Source: Actinoalloteichus fjordicus
GTDB lineage: Bacteria; Actinomycetota; Actinomycetes; Mycobacteriales; Pseudonocardiaceae
DNA: 64,000 nucleotides
Direction of reading: 5' to 3'
Assembly: GCF_001941625.1 (NCBI RefSeq)
Contig: NZ_CP016076.1
Coordinates: forward strand, 5,688,001-5,752,000
Shown: in pieces, positions 24,345 through 33,852 of the stretch
Numbering within the stretch: the stretch's first letter is position 1
How the letters are laid out: every line of letters begins with the position of its first letter
Made by a program: the position numbers and the translations under genes
The notes under the pieces: generated by a model
What the model was told of the DNA's origin: nothing
Databases searched by the model: none
Seen by the model: only the letters and a program-made list of their open reading frames with translations

Positions 24345-26383
24345 CACCACCGACGGATCATCGGCTCTCCCCGTACACCGGCTGGACCAGGACGCACTGG
24401 GCCGACCTCGCCGACTCGATGCTGGCGGCGGTGCAGCGGCACCGCTCGCCCCTGGGCGCCCGCTACGACCTGCCGGGTCCCGCCAGCCGCAACGGCCGGG
24501 TCTCCGACGGCTTGGAAGGCTTCGCCAGGACCTTCCTGCTGGCGGGCTTCCGCATCGCGGGCGAGCGCGGCGCCGACCCGACGGGCCTGCTGGACCGCTA
24601 TGCCGAGGGGCTGCGGGCGGGCACTGATCCCGCCTCTCCGGAGTACTGGCCGCGCCCGGACGAACTCGGGCAGGCCAAGGTCGAGGCCGCCTCCCTCGCG
24701 CTGATCCTTCAACTCACCCGGCCCTGGTTGTGGGACCGACTGGACGACGGCGTGCGAGAGCGGACGCTGGACTGGCTGGCCGGGGTGGTCGGACAGCCGT
24801 ATCCCCCGATCAACTGGGTGTGGTTCCGGATCATCGTCGAGTCGTTCCTGCGCGAGGCGGGCGGCGCGTGGTCGGCCGAGGATGTCGAAGGGGACCTCGC
24901 GGTGCACGCCGCCCTGCGCAGACCCGGCGGCTGGTTGTCCGACGGCGCGGACGAGCGGGCCTACGACCACTACACGGGCTGGGCGCTGCACGTCTACCCG
25001 CTGCTGTGGACCGAGTGGTTCGACGTGACGGGCTCGTTGTGCCCGCCGGAGCTGCGCGCTCAGTGGGCCGAGGACCTGTCCCGCTATCTGGCCGACGCCC
25101 TGGTGCTCACCGGGTCGGACGGATCGCCGCTGATGCAGGGCCGCAGCCTGATCTATCGCTTCGCCGCCGCCGCGCCGCTGTGGACCGGCGCGATCACCGG
25201 CGTGGGCGGGCTACCGCCCGGACAGGTGAGGCGGGCGGCGAGCGGCATCATCGCCCATTTCCTCGACCGAGGCGCCCGCGACGACGACGGTCTGCTGACG
25301 CTCGGCTGGCACGGGCCGTGGCCCGCGATGCGGCAGGACTACTCCGGCCCCGCCTCGCCGTACTGGGCGGCCAAGGGAATGCTCGGCCTGGCCCTGCCCG
25401 CCGACCATCCGGTGTGGACGAATCGTGAGGTCGGCCTGCCGGTGGAGACCGAGGACGTGTCTCGGGTGATCGCCGCGCCCGGCTGGCTGGTCTCCGCTCG
25501 CCGCCGCGACGGCATCGCCGTGGTGCTCAATCACGGCACGGATCACGCCCGGCCCGGTGCGCAGATCACCGACTCGCCGCTGTACGCCCGTCTCGGTTAC
25601 TCCACCGCCACCGTGCCGCCGCTGGTCGGGCCGAGCGTGACCGATCCGCTGGACAACGCCGTGGTGCTCCTCGACCACGAGGGGCGGGCGACGCACCGCA
25701 GCGGCTTCACCACCCTCGTCACCCGCCGCGAGCCGGACGGGGTGCTCGTCGGAGCCTCGACGGGCCGGGTGAACTGGGTCGACGCGGGTTCGGACGCCTC
25801 GGCCGACCATGGCTCCGGGCGCACCGGGACGGTCACCGAGGGGCCGGTGATCACCGTGGCCTCGGTGGTCCGCGACGGCGTCGAGGTGCGCATCGCGCGG
25901 GTCGGCCCGCACCTCGACACGGCGCGGGCCCACACCCTGCGACTGGGCGGCTGGCCGGTGTCGGCGGCGGCGGAGCCGCGCGTCGGGCCCGGCGCCCACG
26001 CGTCCATCGCGGGACTGCGCTCGTCGCTGCGGGCGGCGCGGGTGGAGGTGATGACGACGGCGCCCGGTGTCGCGCGCGGACGGTCCCTCCCCGTCACGGC
26101 CGAGGACGTCGCACTGGACCGAGACGTGAGCCCGCTGGGAGTCTGGACGGCGATTCCGTGGCTCGCCTTCGACGTCTCGTCCGCCGCCGACGGACGCGCC
26201 GAGCCAGGCCCCACGGCCGATCCCGATCACGCCGTCGTGGTGGCCGTGGTGGTGCGCCTGGACGACGGCACCGAGGAACTCGGCCCCGACCCGACCGTGA
26301 CGGTCGCAGGCACGACGGTCGTCGTCCGCTGGCCCGACGAGGTGGAGACCGAAGTCGAGCTGACCCCGCAGGCAGGCGGCTGA
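24341..26383 (+). CDS. DUF2264 domain-containing protein
   Basis: Protein of 680 aa matching the DUF2264 family, which occurs in polysaccharide-utilisation loci. The N-terminal helical part is rich in Trp/Tyr/Asp motifs (RNGRVSDGLEGFARTFLL, YWPRPDELGQAKVEAASLALIL, INWVWFRIIVESFLREAGG, GWLSDGADERAYDHYTGWALHVYPLLW), and a beta-rich C-terminal half follows. The helical toroid plus beta-sandwich plan resembles that of lyases and unsaturated-glycan hydrolases. The activity is not established. It is the last gene of the operon, its ATG overlapping the upstream stop, and a hairpin terminator lies 200 bp downstream. Confidence 0.85.
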   Translation: MTPPTDHRLSPYTGWTRTHWADLADSMLAAVQRHRSPLGARYDLPGPASRNGRVSDGLEGFARTFLLAGFRIAGERGADPTGLLDRYAEGLRAGTDPASPEYWPRPDELGQAKVEAASLALILQLTRPWLWDRLDDGVRERTLDWLAGVVGQPYPPINWVWFRIIVESFLREAGGAWSAEDVEGDLAVHAALRRPGGWLSDGADERAYDHYTGWALHVYPLLWTEWFDVTGSLCPPELRAQWAEDLSRYLADALVLTGSDGSPLMQGRSLIYRFAAAAPLWTGAITGVGGLPPGQVRRAASGIIAHFLDRGARDDDGLLTLGWHGPWPAMRQDYSGPASPYWAAKGMLGLALPADHPVWTNREVGLPVETEDVSRVIAAPGWLVSARRRDGIAVVLNHGTDHARPGAQITDSPLYARLGYSTATVPPLVGPSVTDPLDNAVVLLDHEGRATHRSGFTTLVTRREPDGVLVGASTGRVNWVDAGSDASADHGSGRTGTVTEGPVITVASVVRDGVEVRIARVGPHLDTARAHTLRLGGWPVSAAAEPRVGPGAHASIAGLRSSLRAARVEVMTTAPGVARGRSLPVTAEDVALDRDVSPLGVWTAIPWLAFDVSSAADGRAEPGPTADPDHAVVVAVVVRLDDGTEELGPDPTVTVAGTTVVVRWPDEVETEVELTPQAGG

Positions 26384-26584
26384 CCCGTCCCCGTCCGGCG
26401 GCGACGAAGTAGGGCGGCGACGCCGAACGGGGCCGTCCAGGGCACGGGTGGGTCGGCCTTGCGCCACGGACGGGGCCCCCGCGATGCCGCCGAGCAGGCA
26501 GGCACACCAGCCAGGCCCGCTCAGACGGAGCCGCCCGACGCCGGTAGGCGGACAGCCGACGGCTCGCCGAGGATTCGGCGACGA

Positions 26585-26627
26585 ACAGGCGGGCACCGCT
26601 CCCCCACGGGGCTCGGTGCCCGCCTGT
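26585..26627. terminator. strong hairpin between convergent units
   Basis: Perfect 14-bp arms ACAGGCGGGCACCG and CGGTGCCCGCCTGT enclose a 15-nt loop that can itself pair (CCCC/GGGG). It lies between the end of the DUF2264 operon (+) and the end of the GH30 pseudogene (-), and could terminate both. There is no U-tract, as is common in actinobacteria. Confidence 0.75.
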
Positions 26628-26658
26628 CTCGGTGCCTGCCTGCGATCCGCCTACCCGA

Positions 26659-28104
26659 TCACGACCCGGCGGGATCGGTCTCGTCGATCACCTGCCAGCG
26701 CTGGCGCGCGCCGGAGTTGGGCGTCCAGACCGAGACCTCGGCGCCGTCGTGCGTCGCCTCCCCGCTCACCTCCAGGAGCAGGCCCGCCTCGGCGTTGATC
26801 AGCGTCCAGGTCCCGTCGCCGGTGGTCGAGCCGATCCACTGCGCGGCGGCGTCCGCCTGTCCCTGCGCGTCCTCGAGGCCGACCTCGTCGTCCCGCAGCG
26901 CCGGCCGCCGATCGGTGTCGGCGGTGGTGACGACGTAACGGGCCCGGTTGCTGAGGTCCTCGGCCGAATCGGCGACCCTGGTCAGCCGCCACGCCTGCGC
27001 GGCGTTCCCGTCGACCGGGGTGCGGATCTCCGTGCCCGTGCCGTCGGCGGCGACCGTCAGGGATCGGCCGCTGCCGACCCCGGTAAGCCGGTAGTCCCGG
27101 CCGTCCCGAATCGTCGCGGCGTCCTCGGCCACCCCGGACACGCCGCTCACCGCCAGCGTGGCGACCGACCGGGCGGGGACCTCCACCGTGGCCGTGCCCG
27201 TGGCGGCGTCCACGGGCACCTGCGGGACGAGCCCCCGTCTGCGCTGGTCGCCACCGGGGTCACCGTGGCATCGGCAGCGACGTCGGCGAACCGGATGCCG
27301 TGCGCCGCCTCCAGACGTTCCACCGCGCCCACCAGGGTCCGCGGCGAAGTCCTCGACGTCGTCCACCTTGAGCTGATCCTGCTGCGCGTCGAACCCGCCG
27401 GAGACATACCCGCTCAGAGCCTGTCGTTGATCCCTGCCTTCGGAGTTGCGCGGGGCCGGCGCGGCGATCTGCGGCGTTGTCGTCGGTCACCATGACTCCG
27501 CCATGGCTCCCTCCTGTCGCCTGGCAGCTCATCCACGCCGATCCCCGCTCACGACGGAGAGGAATCAAAGACAGACTCTCAGTCATGAACCACGGCGGCG
27601 AGTTGCTGAAGGCCTCCCAGTGGTCGATCTGCCCCTTGATCCGGTCGACCCACCATCGCTTTAGTCTGATCCGCGTCCGGGTTCCCGTGCGCCGGATCGT
27701 CCGCCGACCACCAGTCGACGTCCTCACGGGTCGTGCCCGCCGGCGCCTGCCACCAGCCCGGCACCGCAGCCCCGGCGCGCAGGTAGTCCGGCACGTCGGG
27801 GGCGTTCCCGCCGCCGATGTTGTAGCGGGCGAGGTTCAGGGCCAGCCCCTCGGCGGGCGAAGACCAGCTCGGCGAGTTCCTCGCGGATCTCGTCGGGATA
27901 GCCCCCGGTGGCGCTGGCGAACCAGACCAGGCTGGTGCCCCAGCCCTCGAAATCCGGCCCCTGGTAGGAGGGGTCGGGGGTGATGGTGACCGCCGAGGCG
28001 GGCTTCACCGCGACGGCGGGCCCGGCCCCCGCTGCGGCGGAGCCGGTCGCCATCGCGATGACGCCCAGGCCTGCAACCAGGCGCTGCGTACGTGGTCGTC
28101 TCAT
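26659..28104 (-). pseudogene. GH30-type beta-1,6-galactanase with ricin-like domain, multiply disrupted
   Basis: Remnant of a secreted glycosidase. Pieces read in order: signal peptide and GPDFEGWGTSLVWFASATGGYPDEIREEL; a frame change near 27858; PDYLRAGAAVPGWWQAPAGTT...ADQTK; another near 27660; RWWVDRIKGQIDHWEAFSNSPPWFMT; the 162-bp repeat element at 27417-27578; SGYVSGGFDAQQDQLKVDDVEDFAA; a frame change; LVGAVERLEAAHGIRF. The catalytic core with both acid residues is then missing, and the text resumes at a closing beta-strand segment and a ricin-B-like repeat ending WTPNSGARQRWQVIDE. At least four frame changes, one insertion and one large deletion are visible, so it is not functional. An intact homologue would be far longer. 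It lies downstream of GH42 on the same strand. Confidence 0.88.
27417..27578. mobile_element. MITE-like repeat, copy B (162 bp) inside the GH30 pseudogene
   Basis: Near-full copy. Left terminus GAGCCTGTCGTTGATCCC, right terminus GAATCAAAGACAGACTC. It is flanked by TCA on both sides (27414-27416 and 27579-27581), a perfect TNA target duplication. It aligns along its whole length with the reverse complement of copy C at 54610-54769. An internal stem (27490-27496 with 27500-27506, loop TCC) is conserved between copies through paired changes. No transposase is encoded. Confidence 0.9.
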
Positions 28105-28216
28105 TCCGGTGTCCTCTCGAGTCCTTGACGAGCGGTGCGGAGATGAACTCGTGGCCGAGACGACTTCGGCGGTGAGCGCCGGGCCTCGGCGGTCGATCCG
28201 GATCAGCGGGTCTCGA

Positions 28217-30289
28217 TCAGGCGGTCTCCTCCGGGGAGCGGCTCAGCACCAGGACGTCCCTCGGCCCCAGCACCAGCGGCGACGGCCCCGAGTCCTCGGC
28301 CCCGCGCTGCGTCCCGGTCCCGGCGAGGACCTCGCCGAGCACGCCGGGCAGTTCGACGGGTTCGTCCGTGCGATTGACCAGGAACCAGTAGACGGCGTCC
28401 GCCGAGCGGCGCACCGTCAGCTCGACGCTGCCGCGCGCGGACTCGGGCAGCTCGCTGGCCACGCCCGCCGCGCCGAGGAGTCGGGCCAGCACGCCGCGCA
28501 GACCGTCGGGCCCCAGCCGGGTCGACACGTAGGAGGCCGAGCCCGCGCCGACCACGCGCCGCGTCACGGCGGGCAGACCGGCCAGGTCGCCGTCGGCGTA
28601 GCGGGTCAGCACCTCCACGTCGGACTCGACGCGGCTGATCCGGTCGGTCCACAGCGTCCCGATCCCGCCGTCGTCGAGCACGGCCTGCCGACCGTCCAGC
28701 AGCGGCTCGAACTCCTCGATCCGGATGCCGAGCAGCTCACGCAGCGCCCCCGGATATCCGCCGAGCCAGGCGTGGTCGTTCTCGTCGACGATCCCGGAGA
28801 AGTAGGTGGTGACCAGGTGTCCGCCGCCCTGGACGTAGTCGGCGAGCCGGTCGCGCAGCTCTGCGGTGACCACGTGCAGCACGGGCGCGATGACGACGTC
28901 GTAGCCTGCCAGCTCAGCCGCCACCGGGACGACGTCGACCCGGACGCCCTCGGCGAGGAAGGCCGAGTACCAGTCCAGCGCCTCACGGTGGTACCGCAGC
29001 AGCGAGGTCGGGTGCGAGTCCTGCTCGCTGGCCCACCACGACTGCCAGTCGAAGACGATGGCGGCCCGGGCGGGCTCGCGGGCGGAACCGGCGATCGGCG
29101 CGAGGTCGCGCAGCAGTCCGCCGAGCCGAGTGACCGAGCGGAACACCTCGCTGTCGGCCCCGGCGTGCGGCACCATCGCCGAGTGGTACTTCTCGGCCCC
29201 GGCTGCGGACTGCCGCCACTGGAAGTAGCAGACCGCGTCGGCCCCGTGGGCGACGTGCACCAGCGAGTCCCGCGCGAGTTCGCCTGCCCTCTTGGCCAGG
29301 TTCACCGGCTGCCAGTTCACCGCACTCGTCGAGTGCTCCATGAGGAACCACGGGCTGCCTCCCGCGATGCCGCTGGTGAGGTTCGCCGAGAAGGACAGCT
29401 CGTCGCGGGCCTGTGGACCGGGAATGACGTAGTGGTCGTTGGAGACGAAGTCGACCTCGCTCGCCCAGTCCGCGTAGTCCATCCGCTTCGTGCCGCCCAT
29501 GACCATGAAGTTCGTGGTGACCGGCACCTCCGGCGTGATCCGGCGCAGGATCTCGCGCTCGGCCACCAGGTAGTCCTTGAGCGCGTCGGAGGAGAAGCGG
29601 GCGAAGTCGAGCTGCTGGGTCGGATTGGGATGCGAGGCCGCGAGTCGGGGCGGCAGGATCTGGTCCCACTCGGAGTAACGCTGGGCCCAGAAGGCCGTTC
29701 CCCAGGCGTGGTTGAGGCCGTCGAGCGTGGTGTAGCGGGCCCGCAGCCACTGGCGGAAGGCGCGCGCGGCGTCGTCGGAGTAGTCGTAGACGTTGTGGCA
29801 GCCCAGCTCGTTGGACACGTGCCAGGCGACCAGCGCCGGATGGTCCCGATACCGCTCGGCCAGCGCGGTGACCAGTCGCAGGGCGTGTTCCCGGAACACC
29901 GGCGAGGTCGGTCGCCAGTGCTGGCGGGCGCCCGGCGAGAGGACCTCGCCGGTTCGCGTGACGGGCAGGATCTCGGGGTGTTCGGCAGCCAGCCACGGCG
30001 GCGGCGACGCGGTGGCCGTGGCCAGGTCGACGGCGATCCCGTTGGCGTGCAGCAGGTCCATCGCCTCGTCGAGCCAGGCGAAGTCCCACTCCTCGCGCCG
30101 AGGCTGGATGCGGGCCCAGGAGAAGATGCCGAGCGACACGATCGTGACGCCCGCCTGGCGCATCAGGGCGACGTCGTCGTCCCACACCGATCGCGGCCAC
30201 TGTTCCGGGTTGTAGTCGGCCCCGAAGGCCAGCCCCCTCGGGGAGCCGGTCGGCATTCGCAGCCAGCGCGGGGAGGTGGGGGAAGACAT
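28217..30289 (-). CDS. beta-galactosidase, GH42 family
   Basis: Retaining beta-galactosidase of 690 aa acting on galactose-terminated oligosaccharides. The TIM barrel starts FGADYNPEQWPRSVWDDDVALM. The acid/base Glu161 is in AWHVSNELGCHN and the nucleophile Glu318 in PWFLMEHSTSAVNWQP. A trimerisation domain (ARAAIVFDWQSWWASEQ onward) and a small C-terminal beta domain follow. No signal peptide, so cytoplasmic. ATG at 30289 has AGAGGATCGAC upstream; a much longer in-frame extension is Arg/Thr-rich and rejected. It follows an ABC sugar importer and precedes the dead galactanase, pointing to galactan-derived oligosaccharides. Confidence 0.93.
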   Translation of the reverse strand: MSSPTSPRWLRMPTGSPRGLAFGADYNPEQWPRSVWDDDVALMRQAGVTIVSLGIFSWARIQPRREEWDFAWLDEAMDLLHANGIAVDLATATASPPPWLAAEHPEILPVTRTGEVLSPGARQHWRPTSPVFREHALRLVTALAERYRDHPALVAWHVSNELGCHNVYDYSDDAARAFRQWLRARYTTLDGLNHAWGTAFWAQRYSEWDQILPPRLAASHPNPTQQLDFARFSSDALKDYLVAEREILRRITPEVPVTTNFMVMGGTKRMDYADWASEVDFVSNDHYVIPGPQARDELSFSANLTSGIAGGSPWFLMEHSTSAVNWQPVNLAKRAGELARDSLVHVAHGADAVCYFQWRQSAAGAEKYHSAMVPHAGADSEVFRSVTRLGGLLRDLAPIAGSAREPARAAIVFDWQSWWASEQDSHPTSLLRYHREALDWYSAFLAEGVRVDVVPVAAELAGYDVVIAPVLHVVTAELRDRLADYVQGGGHLVTTYFSGIVDENDHAWLGGYPGALRELLGIRIEEFEPLLDGRQAVLDDGGIGTLWTDRISRVESDVEVLTRYADGDLAGLPAVTRRVVGAGSASYVSTRLGPDGLRGVLARLLGAAGVASELPESARGSVELTVRRSADAVYWFLVNRTDEPVELPGVLGEVLAGTGTQRGAEDSGPSPLVLGPRDVLVLSRSPEETA

Positions 30290-30506
30290 GTCGATCCTCT
30301 CGATGCGTGGGCGGGGGTCGTGTCGTTCGTGTGCGGCGGTCTCGGACAGCCGAGCGCTGCGGTGGTTCGCCGACGGGCTTCGTCGGGTCTGTCGAGTTCG
30401 CGACGTGGCAGGCCCTCCCGTCGTCGGGGTGGTCACGGCGTCCGCGCGGCGAGCTCGGACGCGCGACCTGCGGACGGACTCGGCCGTGCCGGACCGCCCG
30501 CCGTGC

Positions 30507-31838
30507 TCAGCCGACGTCGAAGCCCTGGTCGACGCCGTAGGCCGACACGCTGTCCTCCCAACGGCCCAACGCGTCGGCCAGCGGTAAGTCCGAGACGTAG
30601 GCCTGACCGACGGTGTCGTTGAAGATCGAGTTCGCATACGCCTGATAGGGCAGGTAGGACCAGTCGTCGGCGACACCGGCCGCCGCGTCGGCGAAGATCT
30701 GGTTCGCCTGCTGGCCGCCGAAGTACGGCAGCTCGGCCGAGAGGAACTCCTCGGACTCCAGCTCGGCGACGGTCGCCGGGAAGGCCCCGGCGTCCAGGCG
30801 GGTGACCACGCCCTCTCCGGTCGTCACGTAGTCGATGAAGGCGTAGGCGAGCAGCTTGTTCCCGCTCGCCGTCGGCACGGCCAGCCCGCTGCCGCCGTTC
30901 TCCGCCTCGGCGGACTCGCCCGCCGCCCACTGCGGCAGCGGCGCCACCCGCCACGATCCCGCGCCGGAGGGGACACCGGAGGAGAGGTTGGCGGGCATCC
31001 AGGCCCCGGTCGCGAGACTGGCGATGCTGCCGTCCGCCATCCCCTGGTACCACTCGTCGGTCCAGGAGTTGATCGGCGAGACCAGGTCCTCGTCGATGAG
31101 CTGCTGCCAGATCTCGGTGTAGCGGGCGGTGCCCTCATCGGAGAAGTCGATCTCCACGCTGGTGCCGTCCACGGTGAAGGGGCGCCCGCCCGCCTGCCAG
31201 ATGAGGCTGGTGGTCAGGCCCGCCTCGCCGTTGTCGCTGGTGATGTAGACGTCCGGGTCCGCAGCCTGCAGCGCACGCGCCGCGTCGAGATACTCCTCCC
31301 AGGTGGTCGGCACCTCGACGCCGTGTTCCTCGAAGAGGTCCTGGTTGTAGAACAGTGCCATCGGCCCGGAGTCCATCGGCAGGGCGTGCACTCCCCCGCC
31401 GCCGGTCACCGAGTTCCACGGCCCCGGCGAGAAGAGGTCTTCGAGATCGCCCGCCCCGAAGCCCGCCAGGTCCGACACCGCTCCGGAGACGGAGAACTGT
31501 CCCAGCGCGAAGTACTCGATCTGTGCCACGTCGGGACCGCCGTTGCCCGCGGAATGGGCGTTCTGCAGGGCGGCGTACTGGTCGTCGCCGGTGCCGACGT
31601 TGACGATCTCGACCTCCACGCCCGGATGCAGCTCCTGGAAGTCGACGGCGGTCTGGGCCAGCGTCGGCTCCCAGGCCCACACGGTGATCGAGCCGCCCTC
31701 GTCGAGCGCGGCCTGGATCTCGGCCGCCGAGGCCGAGGTGGGACCGTCGTCGCCACCGGAGCCGCAGGCGGTCAGGCCGAGGACGACGACGAGAGCGGTT
31801 CCGATGCCACGCGCGAGGCGGCGGGGACTCGTGTTCAT
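30507..31838 (-). CDS. ABC transporter, sugar-binding lipoprotein
   Basis: Lipid-anchored carbohydrate-binding protein of 443 aa. The signal peptide ends in the lipobox VLGLTAC. The mature part is a family 1 solute-binding protein (ITVWAWEPTLAQTAVDFQELHPGVEVEIVNVG; PMDSGPMALFYNQDLFEEHGVEVPTTWEEY), distantly similar to the binding protein at 20226. It lies downstream of its two permeases and 217 bp before GH42; that gap holds no recognisable gene. Probable substrate: galacto-oligosaccharides. Confidence 0.92.
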   Translation of the reverse strand: MNTSPRRLARGIGTALVVVLGLTACGSGGDDGPTSASAAEIQAALDEGGSITVWAWEPTLAQTAVDFQELHPGVEVEIVNVGTGDDQYAALQNAHSAGNGGPDVAQIEYFALGQFSVSGAVSDLAGFGAGDLEDLFSPGPWNSVTGGGGVHALPMDSGPMALFYNQDLFEEHGVEVPTTWEEYLDAARALQAADPDVYITSDNGEAGLTTSLIWQAGGRPFTVDGTSVEIDFSDEGTARYTEIWQQLIDEDLVSPINSWTDEWYQGMADGSIASLATGAWMPANLSSGVPSGAGSWRVAPLPQWAAGESAEAENGGSGLAVPTASGNKLLAYAFIDYVTTGEGVVTRLDAGAFPATVAELESEEFLSAELPYFGGQQANQIFADAAAGVADDWSYLPYQAYANSIFNDTVGQAYVSDLPLADALGRWEDSVSAYGVDQGFDVG

Positions 31839-31938
31839 GATCGACTCAGCTCGCTTCGCTGTCGGTGTCGAACGTGGACGATGGGCAGCAGGCCCGCCTG
31901 GGCGGCGAGGACCGGCGGCTGCCGAGGGGCGTCGGCGC

Positions 31939-32868
31939 TCACTCCTTGACGCTCCCGGCGGCCAGACCCGACTGCCAGTAGCGCTGAAGCAGCAGGAATG
32001 CGGCGATCAACGGCAGGATGGTGATCAGCGAACCGGTGATCACCAGGTGGAACACCACCTCGCCGCCCGCCGTCGCCGCCTGGGCGTTCCAGGCGTTGAG
32101 CCCCAGGGTCAGCGGGAACCAGTCGGGATCCCTGATCATGATCAGCGGCAGGAAGTAGTTGTTCCAGGTGGCGACCATGCTGAACAGCAGGACGGTGACC
32201 GTGCCGGGCACCAGCAGCGGGAGGCTGATGCGGAAGAAGCTCCTGATCTCCCCCGCACCGTCGATCCGCGCCGACTCCAGCAGCTCCCGAGGGATCGCCT
32301 GCGCCGCGAAGACCCACATCAGGTAGAGGCCGAACGGGGTGATCAGCGAGGGGATGATCACCGCCCACGGCGTGTTCGTCAGCCCCATCCGGCTGAACAT
32401 CAGGAACGTCGGGACGGCCAGCGCGGTGCCCGGCACGGCGACCGCGCCGATGACGACGGCGAAGACGGCGCGCTTGCCGGGGAAGTCGAAGATCGCGAGC
32501 GCGTAGCCGCCGAGCACCGCGAGGAAGGTCGCGCCGCCCGCGCCCACGACGACGTAGAGCAGCGTGTTGGCCAGCCAGCGGGCGAAGACGCCGCCGTCGT
32601 AGGTGAAGGTGGCGACGATGTTGTCCCAGAGCGCGAAGTCCTCGGCGAACCACAGGCCGAAGGAGTCGAACAGCCCGCCCGGCGTCTTGGTCGCGTTGAT
32701 GAGCAGCCAGCCGAGCGGCAGGAGGCTGTAGACGAGGATGAGGCCGGTGAGCACGGTGAGCAGCACGCTGCGACGCGGGCGGGTGACCGTGCTCGGCCGT
32801 CGCGGCGTCCGCAGCCGGGCGTATCCGGGCCCCTTGCTCCGAGGGGCGGTGGTGACCGGGGTGCTCAT
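31939..32868 (-). CDS. ABC sugar transporter permease (MalG-like)
   Basis: Permease of 309 aa with six hydrophobic segments. The EAA loop is LLESARIDGAGEIRSFFRISLPLLVPG, followed by ATWNNYFLPLIMIRDPDWFPLTLGLNAW and the terminal QRYWQSGLAAGSVKE. The first 30 residues are a basic cytoplasmic tail. It is 4 bp from the preceding permease and 100 bp before the binding protein, so one operon. It is the same type as the permease at 22477. Confidence 0.92.
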   Translation of the reverse strand: MSTPVTTAPRSKGPGYARLRTPRRPSTVTRPRRSVLLTVLTGLILVYSLLPLGWLLINATKTPGGLFDSFGLWFAEDFALWDNIVATFTYDGGVFARWLANTLLYVVVGAGGATFLAVLGGYALAIFDFPGKRAVFAVVIGAVAVPGTALAVPTFLMFSRMGLTNTPWAVIIPSLITPFGLYLMWVFAAQAIPRELLESARIDGAGEIRSFFRISLPLLVPGTVTVLLFSMVATWNNYFLPLIMIRDPDWFPLTLGLNAWNAQAATAGGEVVFHLVITGSLITILPLIAAFLLLQRYWQSGLAAGSVKE

Positions 32869-32872
32869 CGAC

Positions 32873-33802
32873 TCACACGTCCTTTCGCATGCCGCGAAGC
32901 TGCACCGCGTAGGCGATGACCATCGTGACGAGCCCCATGAGGATCGCGACCGTCGCCGCGTAGTTGTGCTGCTGCGCGGCGAACGAGAGCGAGAAGGTGT
33001 ACAGGTTCGGCGTGAAGTAGGTGCTGATCGCGTTCGGCGCGAGATTCTGCAGGATGCTGGGCTCGTTGAAGAGCTGGAAGCTCCCGATGATCGAGAAGAT
33101 CGTGGCGATCACCATCGCGCCTCGGATCGCGGGCAGCTTCACCGAGGTGATGACCCGCAGTTGCCCGGCTCCGTCGATCTCCGCCGCCTCGTAGAGCGAG
33201 TGCGGGATGACGCGCAGCGCCGAGTAGAAGATCAGCATGTTGTACCCGATGAACTCCCAGGTCACGATGTTGCCGATCGAGGCGAGTACGAGATCCGGCG
33301 ACAGCGGGTTGGGCAGGGTGATGCCGAAGGCGTCGTTGATGTTGCCGACGAGCCCGAAGCGCGTGCCGTACATGAAGCCCCACATCAGCGTGGCGACCAC
33401 GGCGGGCACCGCGTAGGGCAGGAAGATCGAGATCCGGAAGAAGCTCCGGCCGTAGAGCCTGCCGCTGTCGATCGCCAGCGCGACCAGCAGCGCGATGCCC
33501 AGCATGATCGGCACCTGCACGGCCAGGAACAGTCCCACCCGGCCTAAAGCCTGCCAGAACTGTGGGTCGGCCATGGCCCGCTGGTAGTTCTCCAGGCCGA
33601 CGAAGGAGTTGCCGCCGACCAGCTTGTCCCGGAAGAAGCTCAGATAGATCGAATACGCGATCGGCGCGAGGAACACCAGGGCGAAGACGACCATGAACGG
33701 TCCCATGAAGCCCCAGCCGACCCAGGATCGACGATCGGCCTGACCGGCTCCGGAGGCCGAGCGTCTCGACCGCCCTACCGGCGGCGATGACAGCGCTGTC
33801 AT
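32873..33802 (-). CDS. ABC sugar transporter permease (MalF-like)
   Basis: Permease of 309 aa and first gene of the galactoside operon. Six membrane spans and the EAA loop LYEAAEIDGAGQLRVITSVKLPAIRGA are visible. The order permease-permease-binding protein-GH42 differs from the other locus, where the binding protein is first. No ATPase gene is nearby. A candidate operator lies 51 bp upstream of the start. Confidence 0.92.
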   Translation of the reverse strand: MTALSSPPVGRSRRSASGAGQADRRSWVGWGFMGPFMVVFALVFLAPIAYSIYLSFFRDKLVGGNSFVGLENYQRAMADPQFWQALGRVGLFLAVQVPIMLGIALLVALAIDSGRLYGRSFFRISIFLPYAVPAVVATLMWGFMYGTRFGLVGNINDAFGITLPNPLSPDLVLASIGNIVTWEFIGYNMLIFYSALRVIPHSLYEAAEIDGAGQLRVITSVKLPAIRGAMVIATIFSIIGSFQLFNEPSILQNLAPNAISTYFTPNLYTFSLSFAAQQHNYAATVAILMGLVTMVIAYAVQLRGMRKDV

Positions 33803-33852
33803 GTGGCTCCCTAGCTCCCACCACCGGAGGCTCCATCGCCTTCGGGGGCCGA

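Noticed and set aside
28217-30676. 129-residue N-terminal extension of GH42
   Set aside because: The extension is Arg/Thr/Ser-rich without homology; the ATG at 30289 has a ribosome site and fits the family start.
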